NCBI GenBank assembly: GCA_003696795.1
Contig: RFFT01000001.1
Coordinates: forward strand, 1 to 37,735
Source: Zetaproteobacteria bacterium
GTDB taxonomy: Bacteria > Pseudomonadota > Zetaproteobacteria > Mariprofundales > Mariprofundaceae
Direction: 5' to 3'
Length of the DNA stretch: 37,735 nucleotides
How positions within the stretch are numbered: position 1 is the stretch's first letter; the number at the start of each line of letters is the position of its first letter. This document shows positions 16,409-24,679 of this stretch, in pieces. A program made the position numbers and the translations under genes. The notes beneath the pieces were generated by a model. That model was not told the origin of the DNA. It saw only the letters and a list, made by a program, of their open reading frames with translations, and ran no database searches.

Positions 16409-17389
16409 TCAGCGCATGGGATGAAACAGCGCGCGCATGGCGGCGTTCATATGCAGCGCGCCCTGCGTATCGACGACAAGCGCAGGCATCCTCAGTTGCT
16501 GCAAGCGGGCCAGACCCTTGGGGCCAAGCACGAACAAGGCGGTGCTCCACGCATCGGCAACGCTTGCGCTGGGGTGGAGCACCGTGGCGCTTTGCGCTTT
16601 GTGTGCCGGCATGCCGCTGGCGGGGTCGAGGATATGATGGTAGCGACGCCCCTGATAGATGAAGAAGCGCTCATAATCCCCGGAAGTGACAATGCTCATG
16701 GGGCCATTCAGCGCAAGATAGCCCAGCACTTGGCCGGATTTGCGCGGGTGGCGGATGCCGATGCGCCACGGTTTGCCGTGGTGCGATCCAATGATACGCA
16801 TGTCGCCGCCGGCGTTGATGATCGCATTGCGAATGCCGGCGCGCTTCAGTGCCGCGATCCCGCGATCGAGCGCATAGCCCTTGGCGATGCCGCCGAAATC
16901 GAGCTGACAGTTGTCGGAGCGGCGCAGCCATTGCCCCTTGCGGGTGTGGATGAGGCAGCCAGGCGCATGTTTTGCCGCCCGGATTTGGGCTTTAGCTGGC
17001 GGGCGTGTTGGCGCTGGTTCGCGTGAGAAACCCCAAAGCCGGTTGAGTGCGCCCAGCGCGGGATCAAACGCGCCGTCGCTGGCCCGTTGCACCTTGCGGG
17101 CGAGCATCAGCAGTTGCGCGACATCCTTGGGCAACGTGACCGCAGTGCCGACCGGTGTGCGGTTGAAGCGCTTGACCGCATTATCCCCGTCGCCATAGAT
17201 CGTAAATCGTTGCTCGATCCGCGCCATGGCGCGGCTGGCCCGCGCGATCGCTTTTTGCGCCTCCTGCTTATCGCAATCACTAACCGTAAATTCGACCAGC
17301 GTGCCCATCATGAATCGCGTTTCATGCACGTCCTCGTGCTGACCGCTGCAACCGGCGAGCAGCAGCAACAGCATCAGCAGCCTGGGCAT
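16409..17389 (-). CDS. apbE: FAD:protein FMN transferase ApbE (lipoprotein)
   Basis: ApbE attaches FMN covalently to Thr/Ser of periplasmic or membrane redox proteins such as RnfG, NqrB and NqrC. The 326-residue product has a lipoprotein signal (LLMLLLLLAGCSG, lipobox LAGC, Cys14). Conserved blocks include FMMGTLVEFTV, LDFGGIAKGYALDRG, NAGGDMRI, SGDYERFF, HHILDPASGMPA and ADAWSTALFVLG. It starts 2 bases after the trmO stop, so it is the last gene of a clpS-clpA-trmO-apbE series. No Rnf or Nqr genes are in the window, so the target protein is unknown. Confidence 0.95.
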   Translation of the reverse strand: MPRLLMLLLLLAGCSGQHEDVHETRFMMGTLVEFTVSDCDKQEAQKAIARASRAMARIEQRFTIYGDGDNAVKRFNRTPVGTAVTLPKDVAQLLMLARKVQRASDGAFDPALGALNRLWGFSREPAPTRPPAKAQIRAAKHAPGCLIHTRKGQWLRRSDNCQLDFGGIAKGYALDRGIAALKRAGIRNAIINAGGDMRIIGSHHGKPWRIGIRHPRKSGQVLGYLALNGPMSIVTSGDYERFFIYQGRRYHHILDPASGMPAHKAQSATVLHPSASVADAWSTALFVLGPKGLARLQQLRMPALVVDTQGALHMNAAMRALFHPMR

Positions 17390-17391
17390 GA

Positions 17392-17898
17392 CTAGGGTTT
17401 TAGCGCTTCCGCCCAGCCGAGGCTCGCATCGGGAAACGCATCGGCATAGGACAGATAGGGCTTGATATCGAGCACCGGGGTGCCATCCAGCATATCATGT
17501 CCTTCAATGCTTAGGCACCGACCTTGAACGGCCAAGAGTCGCACGGCAGATAAGCCGATGCGGTTCGGTCGATGCGGGGCGCGGGTCGCAAACAGGCCCC
17601 GGCGGATTTTCGGGCCTCGTGGCGGCAGCACGGTCGGGTTCCAGCCGCGATTCAGGTGCATCCAGTAGATGACCCAGAGATGCGAAAAGCCATCGAGGTC
17701 CTTGAGCGCCTGCTCGAAGTTCATGCCGGGGTTCAATTCGATGACCGCGGGTGCGGGCGCGCCCAACGTAGGCTGGCGTGGGGCCGCGTAGCGCTCCTTG
17801 TAGTCGCTGTGTACGATGCCGATCGGCTGGCACACGACGGGCTGTTGCGCATGCTGTTGGAACAGCTCGGTGTATTGCTTGGGCGGTTTGTTGCCCAT
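17392..17898 (-). CDS. trmO: tRNA (N6-threonylcarbamoyladenosine37-N6)-methyltransferase TrmO
   Basis: TrmO (TsaA, UPF0066) methylates t6A at position 37 of ACY-reading tRNA-Thr. The 168-residue product opens with VVCQPIGIVHSDYKERYAAPRQP. It continues with DLDGFSHLWVIYWMHLNR, RGLFATRAPHRPNRIGLSAVRL (the best-known family signature) and DMLDGTPVLDIKPYLSYADAF. The C-terminal extension of E. coli TrmO is largely absent, giving the short form seen in many bacteria. The ATG at 17898 overlaps the clpA stop (TAATG), so translation is probably coupled. Confidence 0.93.
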   Translation of the reverse strand: MGNKPPKQYTELFQQHAQQPVVCQPIGIVHSDYKERYAAPRQPTLGAPAPAVIELNPGMNFEQALKDLDGFSHLWVIYWMHLNRGWNPTVLPPRGPKIRRGLFATRAPHRPNRIGLSAVRLLAVQGRCLSIEGHDMLDGTPVLDIKPYLSYADAFPDASLGWAEALKP

Positions 17899-20147
17899 TA
17901 CGCCGGTTGGCGCTGGGCGACTTGGACGCGAAGTTCGTCGCCATCGCAATCGACGATGGCCTTGCCGCCGCGCATCAGCGCACCGAACAGGATTTCGTCG
18001 GCGAGCCGTTGCTTGATCTGTCGTTGAATCAGCCGCGCCATCGGGCGTGCGCCCATCAGCGGATCATAGCCATGCCTGGCCAGCCAACGCCGCGCGTGCG
18101 CAGTGACTTCCATCTCCACCCGTTTAGGTTGCAGTTGACATTCCAGTTCGACGATGAATTTGTCCACGATGTGCGCAACCACTTCCTGGCTCAAAGGCGC
18201 GAAAGGAATGATCGCATCCAGACGGTTGCGGAACTCGGGCGAGAAGACGCGCTTGATCGCCTCCTGATCCACGCCGCTTTTCGGTTGCGGGTTGAAGCCG
18301 ATTTGCGGCTTTTGCAATTCGAACGCGCCGGCATTGCTGGTCATGATCAGGATCACCTGGCGGAAATCGGTTTGCCGGCCATTGTTGTCGGTCAATGTGC
18401 CATGATCCATGACCTGCAGCAACAGGTTGAACAGATCCGGATGCGCTTTTTCGATCTCATCGAGCAACAGCACCGCATGCGGATGCTTGTGCACCGCCTC
18501 GGTGAGCAGGCCGCCCTGGTCGAAACCGACATAGCCGGGAGGAGCGCCGATCAGTCGCGATACCGTATGCGCTTCCATGTATTCGGACATGTCGAAGCGG
18601 ATCAGCTCGATGCCCATGATGCGCGCCAGCTGTCTGGCGACCTCGGTTTTGCCGACGCCGGTGGGGCCGGTGAACAGGAAGCTGCCGATCGGCTTTTCCG
18701 GGTGGGCCAGCCCGGCACGGGCCAACTTGATGTGCGTGGCCAGCCGCTCGATCGCCTGATCTTGTCCGAACACGGACAGCTTGAGATTGCGCTCCAGGCT
18801 TTCCAGGCGCTTGCGATCGGAGGCGCGCACCTGGTGCGCCGGAATGCGGGCCATCGTGGCCACGATTTGTTCAACATCCTGTACGGTGATCAAGGTTCGC
18901 CGTTTCCCTTGGGGCCGCACATGCATCGCCGCACCCGCTTCATCGAGAATATCGATGGCCGAATCGGGCAGGTGGCGTTCGCGCAAGTGGCGCTTGGCGA
19001 GATGCACGGCCTGCTCTATCGCCGCCTGGCTGTAGCGGACCTGATGATGCGCTTCCAGCCTGGGCGCAAGTCCCTTCAGAATGGCGATTGCCTCGGTTGT
19101 GGATGGTTCGGCGACATCGATTTTCTGGAAACGGCGCGACAGGGCCCGGTCCTTCTCGAACAGATTGCGAAACTCCTGGTGCGTGGTGGCGCCGATGCAG
19201 CGCAGGCTGCCGCGCGCCAGAGCTGGCTTGAGCAGGTTGGAGGCATCCATCGTGCCGCCGCTGGCCGCACCCGCGCCAATGATGGTATGAATTTCGTCGA
19301 TGAACAGAACGGCTTTCGGCTTGCGTTCCAGCTCTTTCACCACCTGCTTGAGTCGCTCCTCAAAATCGCCGCGATATTTGGTGCCGGCCAGGAGCGCGCC
19401 CATGTCCAGGGCATACACGTTGGCGTCACGCAAGACCTCGGGCACTTCGCCTTGCACGATCTTGTGCGCCAGCCCTTCGGCAATCGCGGTTTTGCCGACG
19501 CCCGCTTCGCCGACCAGCAGCGGGTTGTTTTTGCGTCGCCTGCAGAGGATGCGCAGCAGACGCTGCATTTCCGCCTCGCGTCCGATCAAGGGATCGATGC
19601 GACCGGCTTGCGCTTCGGCGCATAGGTCCACGCAAAAACGCGCAAGCGCAGACTTTTTCGTCTTGGCCTTGCCCTTGTCAGGTGCCGCCTCGTTCCGGGT
19701 TTCTTCTTCCGTGCCGGAAACCTCGGCGTGCGCGATGCGGCTGATCACGTCCAGCCGGGTGATGCCCATCTGTTTCAGGAAAAACACGGCATGGGAATCC
19801 TTTTCCGAGAACAGGGCGGCCAGGATATTCGCCCCGCCGACTTCGGAGCGGCCTGCCGCTTGTACCTGCATTACCGCGCGCTGGATGACACGCTGCAGAC
19901 CGACGCTGGCGGCGGTCTCCTGCTCGTCGTCGGTCAGCTTCGGTACATGCGTGTCGATGAAGTCCTGCAGTTGTTTGCGCAGGCGTTCGATATCCGCATG
20001 ACAGGCGTCCAGAATCGCGCGCGCTTCGCTGTTGTCGAGCAGCCCGAGCAGCAGGTGTTCCACGGTGACGTATTCATTGCGCGAAAGATGTGCGCGACGA
20101 AAGATGTCGTTCAGCGTTTGTTCCAGCTCTTCGTTCAGCATGCCCAT
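17898..20147 (-). CDS. clpA: ATP-dependent Clp protease ATP-binding subunit ClpA
   Basis: ClpA is the hexameric AAA+ unfoldase that feeds proteins, including N-degron substrates brought by ClpS, to ClpP. The 749-residue product has the N-domain (about 1-145). The first AAA module has Walker A GEAGVGKT (213-220) and Walker [13 protein letters not shown]. The second has [15 protein letters not shown] and [11 protein letters not shown]. The ClpP-docking loop is KPQIGFNPQ (IGF), placing it with ClpA rather than the disaggregase ClpB, as does the lack of a long middle coiled coil. AAGGAG precedes the start. clpS lies 71 bases upstream on the same strand. Confidence 0.97.
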   Translation of the reverse strand: MGMLNEELEQTLNDIFRRAHLSRNEYVTVEHLLLGLLDNSEARAILDACHADIERLRKQLQDFIDTHVPKLTDDEQETAASVGLQRVIQRAVMQVQAAGRSEVGGANILAALFSEKDSHAVFFLKQMGITRLDVISRIAHAEVSGTEEETRNEAAPDKGKAKTKKSALARFCVDLCAEAQAGRIDPLIGREAEMQRLLRILCRRRKNNPLLVGEAGVGKTAIAEGLAHKIVQGEVPEVLRDANVYALDMGALLAGTKYRGDFEERLKQVVKELERKPKAVLFIDEIHTIIGAGAASGGTMDASNLLKPALARGSLRCIGATTHQEFRNLFEKDRALSRRFQKIDVAEPSTTEAIAILKGLAPRLEAHHQVRYSQAAIEQAVHLAKRHLRERHLPDSAIDILDEAGAAMHVRPQGKRRTLITVQDVEQIVATMARIPAHQVRASDRKRLESLERNLKLSVFGQDQAIERLATHIKLARAGLAHPEKPIGSFLFTGPTGVGKTEVARQLARIMGIELIRFDMSEYMEAHTVSRLIGAPPGYVGFDQGGLLTEAVHKHPHAVLLLDEIEKAHPDLFNLLLQVMDHGTLTDNNGRQTDFRQVILIMTSNAGAFELQKPQIGFNPQPKSGVDQEAIKRVFSPEFRNRLDAIIPFAPLSQEVVAHIVDKFIVELECQLQPKRVEMEVTAHARRWLARHGYDPLMGARPMARLIQRQIKQRLADEILFGALMRGGKAIVDCDGDELRVQVAQRQPA

Positions 20148-20218
20148 GCGCTACTCCTTGTCGCCAACCCTATTGTGACACCGCTGCCTGCCTGCGGCAA
20201 ACCCTTTGTGTCGCGCGG

Positions 20219-20548
20219 TTATGCGCCCTGGTCGCGCTCCATGACGCAGCGTAGCGGGTAGCCATGCGCGCGACTGGCATGGGTCACCGCGACCACCTTG
20301 CTTTCGGCGATCTCGCGTGGATAGATGCCGCATAACCCCTTGCCGCTACGATGGACGCGCCACATGATTTCCGTGGCCTCGGCGGGTGTTTTCTGGAAAT
20401 GCCGGATCAGGATGTCAACCACGAAATCCATGGGCGTGAAATCGTCGTTGAGCAACAGCACGCGATACATCGGTGGTGGTTGCAGTTGCGGTTCGGTGGC
20501 ATCCTGCGCAGTCTTGTGCGTGCGATCGGGCGTGAGGGTCCGACTCAT
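20219..20548 (-). CDS. clpS: ATP-dependent Clp protease adaptor ClpS
   Basis: ClpS recognises N-terminal Phe, Leu, Trp and Tyr residues and delivers such proteins to ClpA. The 109-residue product has a disordered N-terminus (about 1-25) and the conserved fold MYRVLLLNDDFTPMDFVVDIL, with the NDD residues of the substrate pocket. HRSGKGLCGIYPREIAESKV and a C-terminal HGYPLRCVMER follow. It is the first gene of the clpS-clpA-trmO-apbE series. Only 37 bases separate its start from the divergent CbbY-like gene, so both promoters must be compact or overlap the neighbouring genes. Confidence 0.97.
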   Translation of the reverse strand: MSRTLTPDRTHKTAQDATEPQLQPPPMYRVLLLNDDFTPMDFVVDILIRHFQKTPAEATEIMWRVHRSGKGLCGIYPREIAESKVVAVTHASRAHGYPLRCVMERDQGA

Positions 20549-20585
20549 GGCGCAATACTAACCCATGGAATTGAGGAGAAACACC

Positions 20586-21344
20586 GTGGCACTGAAATGT
20601 ATGCTTTGGGATGTGGACGGCACCCTGGCCGACACCGAGCGGGACGGACACCGGGTGGCATTCAATCTCGCCTTCAAGGAGGCGGGATTGCAGCGTGAAT
20701 GGGATGTGCCGACCTATGGCGAGTTGCTGGCGGTGACCGGCGGCAAGGAGCGTATTCGCTTCGACCATGCGCGGCGTGGGGAGCCGGTGCCGAGCGATGA
20801 GGAGATCGCTCGTTTGCATGCAGCCAAGACCGCCCATTATCAGCGCCTGATCTCTTCCGGTCGGATTCCGCTTCGCCCCGGTGTGCGCCGACTGTTGGAG
20901 GAAGCCTGGAGGGCGGGCATCACGCTGGGGGTGGCGACAACAACCACGCCGGCGGCGCTTGAGGCGTTGATTGAGCACGCGTTGGGGAAGGAATGGTTCG
21001 ATCGCTTCGCGGTGCTGGCGGCGGGGGACATCGTGCCGGCCAAAAAGCCCGCTCCCGATATCTATACCTACGCGATGGCAAAGCTGGGGGTGTCCGCGCG
21101 CGAGACGCTGGCCATGGAGGATTCGGGCAATGGCTGGAAAGCGGCGGCGGCGGCGGGATTGAGATGTGTGGTCACGATCAACGATTACACGCGGGATCAT
21201 GATTTCTCCGGCGCCGATCTGGTGGTTTCCGAGCTGGGCGAGCCGGATGCGCCGCCCATTCATGTATTCGCCAATCCGCACGGACTGGAAGATTTGCATC
21301 ATGTGCGTCTGGCGCACTTGCGCGCGATCATGGGCGAGGCTTAA
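20586..21344 (+). CDS. cbbY: CbbY-like HAD phosphatase
   Basis: The 252-residue product is a HAD-superfamily, subfamily IA phosphatase. Motif I is LWDVDGTLADTE (Asp9 and Asp11), followed by a helical cap with GELLAVTGGKERIRF, then TTTTPAALEAL (motif II), KKPAPDIYTYA (motif III Lys) and MEDSGNGWKAA (motif IV). The cap motif GGKERI and overall layout resemble CbbY of Calvin-cycle organisms. CbbY removes xylulose-1,5-bisphosphate, a Rubisco inhibitor. I infer that role; another sugar-phosphate substrate is possible. GTG 20586 is chosen over ATG 20565 because GAGGAG (20573-20578) lies 7 bases before it. Confidence 0.82.
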   Translation: MALKCMLWDVDGTLADTERDGHRVAFNLAFKEAGLQREWDVPTYGELLAVTGGKERIRFDHARRGEPVPSDEEIARLHAAKTAHYQRLISSGRIPLRPGVRRLLEEAWRAGITLGVATTTTPAALEALIEHALGKEWFDRFAVLAAGDIVPAKKPAPDIYTYAMAKLGVSARETLAMEDSGNGWKAAAAAGLRCVVTINDYTRDHDFSGADLVVSELGEPDAPPIHVFANPHGLEDLHHVRLAHLRAIMGEA

Positions 21345-21349
21345 AGCGC

Positions 21350-22123
21350 ATGGTGCTGGTGGATTCGCATTGTCATCTCGATTTTCCACATTTCGATGAC
21401 GACCGCGACCAGGTGGTGTCGCGTATGCACAGCGCGGGCGTGCGTGGAATCGTCGCGGTGGCTGTGGAGCTGGAACAGAACGCACGCCTGCAAAGGCTTT
21501 GCGCTCAATATGAAAACGTATGGTTTTCCACGGGAGTGCACCCGAATCATGAGGTTCAACATGAACCTACGGTAGCGCAATTGGTGCGTCAGGCCACGCA
21601 TCCGCGCTGTGTCGCCGTCGGCGAAACGGGGCTGGATTACTTTCGCCATCGTGTCCCCGCCGAGGTGCAGCAGGTGCGTTTGCGCACGCATCTTGCCGCC
21701 GCCGCTGCTACGGGCAAGCCGGTCATCATCCATATGCGCGAGGCGGATGACGACGTGTTGCGCGTGCTGCGCGAGGAGGGCGTGCCCGCTGGCGGTGTCA
21801 TGCACTGTTTTTCTTCGACGCGAGAGACCGCCGCGGCCGCGCTCGATCTGGGCATGCATATCTCGTTTTCCGGCAATGTGACCTTCAAGCGCAACGAGGC
21901 GTTGCGCGAGGTGGCGGCCTATGTGCCGCTGGATCGCTTGCTGGTGGAGACCGATGCGCCGTATCTTGCGCCGGTGCCGCACCGCGGCAAGCGCAACGAG
22001 CCGACCATGGTACGCCATGTGGCGCAATGCGTAGCCGAGGCGCGTGGGATGGCGGTCGAGGCATTGGCGGAGGCCACGACACGCAATGCCTGTGCCTTGT
22101 TCCAACTTGATCTGGAAGTTTAA
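21350..22123 (+). CDS. tatD: TatD family metal-dependent DNase
   Basis: TatD-family proteins are TIM-barrel metal-dependent deoxyribonucleases with proposed roles in DNA repair and degradation. The 257-residue product has the metal ligands HCHLDF (His7 and His9), Glu in VAVGETGLDY, His in VIIHMREAD, His in GVMHCFSST and Asp in LVETDAPYLAP, so the site looks complete. It begins 5 bases after the CbbY-like gene. In several gammaproteobacteria a tatD paralogue follows holB in the fabF cluster. Here it lies about 10 kb downstream of fabF, and pabC, mltG, tmk and holB are missing from between. Confidence 0.95.
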   Translation: MVLVDSHCHLDFPHFDDDRDQVVSRMHSAGVRGIVAVAVELEQNARLQRLCAQYENVWFSTGVHPNHEVQHEPTVAQLVRQATHPRCVAVGETGLDYFRHRVPAEVQQVRLRTHLAAAAATGKPVIIHMREADDDVLRVLREEGVPAGGVMHCFSSTRETAAAALDLGMHISFSGNVTFKRNEALREVAAYVPLDRLLVETDAPYLAPVPHRGKRNEPTMVRHVAQCVAEARGMAVEALAEATTRNACALFQLDLEV

Positions 22124-22157
22124 GATGTATCTCTAACTTATTGGTATCGGAGCGATT

Positions 22158-23039
22158 ATGAGTCTAGACACAAATCTCGACGCGTTGGTCATGACAGCCG
22201 TGCAGGGGGGGGTGTCGCCGGCCAATCAATGGGCCCCGTTCGAGGTGGGGGCGGATGGCGAGGTGTTCGCCTGGCCTTCGACGGGTGGTATCACCTACAA
22301 CGTGAAGCTCGGCGACTCGGTATTCGGCTGGGCGGGCGAGCATATCGAGCCCGGCGTGTCCGCAACGCTCAGTCACAAGAACCGCAAGGCGGAGGCGGGC
22401 TTCCAATTTTTGTCCTGTTGCGGCAACGAGGTGCGCGTGATCAGCGGCGAGGCCAAGGGCGCGCGCGGCACGGTGATCGGTCATCACGGTGGGGTCGAGC
22501 ACCTGATGCTCGATTTTCCGGACGAGGTGCTGGATCAGCTCACCTGCGACGACAAGTTCCTCGTGCGCGCATTTGGCCAGGGGCTGCGCTTGCTCGATCA
22601 TCCCGAGGTGCATATCTACAACCTCGATCCGCGTGTGCTCGAGCGCTGGGGGCTACGCGAATTGCCGGATGGCCGTATTGAAGTGCCGGTGCATGTCATC
22701 GTGCCCGGCTGCGCCATGGGCTCCGGTATCGGTGCCTTGTCGGTGACCACCGGCGATTACGATATACTGTGTCACGATCAGGAACTGGTCGCCGAACATG
22801 GCATGGAGCGGTTGCGCTTTGGCGACTTCGTGGCCGTGCTCGATCACGACAACCGCTATGGCCGCACCTATCGGCGTGGCGCGGTCACGATCGGCATCGT
22901 GATCCATTCCGACTCCCCCTTGGCCGGTCATGGCCCGGGCATGATGACCCTGATGAGCGCGTGCGGGGGCAAGCTGGTGCCCAGGATCGACGAGCGTGCG
23001 AATCTGGGTGCGTTGTTGGGGATCGGTCGCTTCGCCTGA
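22158..23039 (+). CDS. DUF4438 family protein
   Basis: This 293-residue protein resembles the DUF4438 family, whose function is unknown. Seen features include VFAWPSTGGITYNVKLGDSV, EPGVSATLSHK, ISGEAKGARGTVIGHHGG (a KOW-like turn), VIVPGCAMGSGIGAL and a late LAGHGPGMMTLMSACGGKLVP. It has no signal peptide or membrane segment. The ATG at 22158 has GGAG (22149-22152) upstream. Eight consecutive G bases at 22205-22212, in codons 16-19, could allow slippage. The stop overlaps the start of the nitrilase gene, so the two are probably co-translated. I would not guess an activity. Confidence 0.8.
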   Translation: MSLDTNLDALVMTAVQGGVSPANQWAPFEVGADGEVFAWPSTGGITYNVKLGDSVFGWAGEHIEPGVSATLSHKNRKAEAGFQFLSCCGNEVRVISGEAKGARGTVIGHHGGVEHLMLDFPDEVLDQLTCDDKFLVRAFGQGLRLLDHPEVHIYNLDPRVLERWGLRELPDGRIEVPVHVIVPGCAMGSGIGALSVTTGDYDILCHDQELVAEHGMERLRFGDFVAVLDHDNRYGRTYRRGAVTIGIVIHSDSPLAGHGPGMMTLMSACGGKLVPRIDERANLGALLGIGRFA

Positions 23040-23839
23040 TGCGTCTGGCAGCCATTCAGCTCAATGCGCGTGCGGATCGCCAACGCAATCTTGAGCGCTG
23101 CGCGCGCTTGCTGGCGCGTGCCCGGCAGCAGGGCGCGCGGCTTGCCCTGCTGCCGGAGAATTTTGCGATCATGCCGGAAAACGACACGATGCGTGCAGCC
23201 CATATCGAGGATGCCGCTTCGTCGCGGACCCTGGCCTTCCTGCGTACGCAGGCGCGCACCCTTGGTATGTACATCATTGCCGGTGGCCTGCTGTTGCGTG
23301 AGGGCATGAGCGAGAAGCCGTATAATCGCTGTGTGGTGATCGGCCCTGCGGGCGATGACGTGGCGCACTATGACAAGATGCATCTTTTCGATGCCGCGTT
23401 GGAGGCGGGCGATTATCGCGAGTCGAAGCTGGTGCAACGCGGGCGACGACCGGTGGTCGCGCGGCTGCCTGAGCTGCGTTGCGGTTTGAGCATCTGTTAT
23501 GATTTGCGCTTCCCGGAACTGTATCGGCATTACGCGACGCGGGGTTGCAGCCTGCTCACTGTGTCCGCCGCGTTTACCGAGCAGACGGGGCGCGCGCATT
23601 GGGAGCTGCTGTTGCGGGCGCGTGCGATCGAGAACCAGTGTTATGTGCTCGCCGCTGCGCAATGGGGCGCGCATCCCGACGGACGACGTACCTGGGGACA
23701 TTCCATGATCGTTGATCCGTGGGGGGCGGTACTGGCTTGTCTGCCGGAGGGAGAGGGCGTGATCGTGGCCGATTTTGCACCCGCCCAGTTGCGCGAGGTG
23801 CGCAGGAGGTTGCCCGCGCTTGCGCATCGGCGGCTGTAA
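23039..23839 (+). CDS. Carbon-nitrogen hydrolase (nitrilase superfamily, probable deaminated-glutathione amidase)
   Basis: The 266-residue product has the nitrilase triad: Glu40 in LALLPENFAIM, Lys113 in YDKMHLFDA and Cys153 in GLSICYDLRFPELY. The FDA block and length match the Nit1/NitA branch, whose members hydrolyse deaminated glutathione as metabolite repair. That precise substrate is inferred, not shown. The ATG overlaps the DUF4438 stop (TGATG). In many proteobacteria a similar gene sits beside tldD; here tldD-pmbA are about 10 kb away on the other strand. Confidence 0.9.
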   Translation: MRLAAIQLNARADRQRNLERCARLLARARQQGARLALLPENFAIMPENDTMRAAHIEDAASSRTLAFLRTQARTLGMYIIAGGLLLREGMSEKPYNRCVVIGPAGDDVAHYDKMHLFDAALEAGDYRESKLVQRGRRPVVARLPELRCGLSICYDLRFPELYRHYATRGCSLLTVSAAFTEQTGRAHWELLLRARAIENQCYVLAAAQWGAHPDGRRTWGHSMIVDPWGAVLACLPEGEGVIVADFAPAQLREVRRRLPALAHRRL

Positions 23840-23888
23840 TGCGCGGCGCGCATGGCGCTCATGACCCAGGCGGGGTAGGCTTGCGGAC

Positions 23889-24341
23889 ATGAGAGATGTC
23901 GATGCCGGGCCAAGCAGGGCACAGCTGCGCGCCCATCGCCAGGTGTTCTGGGATGCATGGCAAAAGGCGTGCGCGAATCAACCGCTCAATGCGCTGGAGG
24001 TGCGCATTGCGCGCGTGATTGAGATGCATCCGGAGTATCACCATTATTTCGATGACCGCGAACGATTCCTTGAGCGGGACTTCGATCTCGACGATGGTAT
24101 GAATCCGTACTTGCACCTCTCCTTGCATCTGGCGCTCGAGGAGCAAGTGGCCACGGGCCATCCGCCGGAGGCCGGCAAGGCGCTGGAATCGTTGATGCGC
24201 CATGGGTGTATGTCGCGGCACGATGCGCTGCATGTGATGCTCGAAATACTGGCGGAAACGGTTTATTACGCCCAGCGGCAGGGCGGCGAGCCCGATGTGG
24301 CCGCGTATGCGCAACGCTTGCGGGGGTTGATGCGCCGATGA
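23889..24341 (+). CDS. DUF1841 family protein
   Basis: The 150-residue product fits the DUF1841 family of proteobacteria, whose function is unknown. Seen blocks are QVFWDAWQKACANQPLNALE, VIEMHPEYHHYFDD and GMNPYLHLSLHLALEEQ, with a helical C-terminus (DALHVMLEILAETVYYAQRQG). The clustered His, Glu and Asp residues might bind metal, but that is only a suggestion. There is no signal peptide. It follows the nitrilase by 49 bases, and its stop overlaps the ATGATG start of the small membrane protein. Confidence 0.87.
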   Translation: MRDVDAGPSRAQLRAHRQVFWDAWQKACANQPLNALEVRIARVIEMHPEYHHYFDDRERFLERDFDLDDGMNPYLHLSLHLALEEQVATGHPPEAGKALESLMRHGCMSRHDALHVMLEILAETVYYAQRQGGEPDVAAYAQRLRGLMRR

Positions 24342-24679
24342 TGCGCAATCTGCTGGTCGTGTTCGTGTTTTTTTTCGGACCGGCCATCCTGATGCTGATC
24401 GCGCGCAGCCTGCTGTTCATGCTGCGTCTGTGGTGGCAGGCGCGACAAGCGCGCGCGAGAGAGACTCAGGTCATCGATGTCACGCCGGTGCGCCATGAGC
24501 GTCCCTCACGCGCATTCGTCGTGGTCGCCATCGTGCTTGGCATCGTGTCCGCCGTGTTGGCCTATCAGGCGCTGAACACCAAGCCCGCCCCGAAGCGCAT
24601 TTATGTTCCCGCCCATCTCGATGCCCAGGGGAAGGTGGTGCCCGGCCATTGGGAGACGTTGCCGCGCCAGCAGCCGTGA
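24338..24679 (+). CDS. Small membrane protein, hypothetical
   Basis: I do not recognise this 113-residue protein. It has two hydrophobic segments, one at the N-terminus (about 4-28, VVFVFFFGPAILMLIARSLLFML) and one in the middle (about 63-80, FVVVAIVLGIVSAVLAYQAL), separated by a basic region. The C-terminal tail (about 85-113, YVPAHLDAQGKVVPGHWE) is polar. Start codons at 24338 and 24341 are in tandem. A run of eight T bases lies at 24368-24375. It overlaps DUF1841 upstream, and its GTGA junction with the nuclease gene downstream indicates a real, coupled gene. Confidence 0.75.
   Translation: MMRNLLVVFVFFFGPAILMLIARSLLFMLRLWWQARQARARETQVIDVTPVRHERPSRAFVVVAIVLGIVSAVLAYQALNTKPAPKRIYVPAHLDAQGKVVPGHWETLPRQQP

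Noticed and set aside
17778-19625. A 615-codon plus-strand frame opposite clpA
   Set aside because: It is antisense to the well-conserved ClpA sequence and shows no domain of its own.
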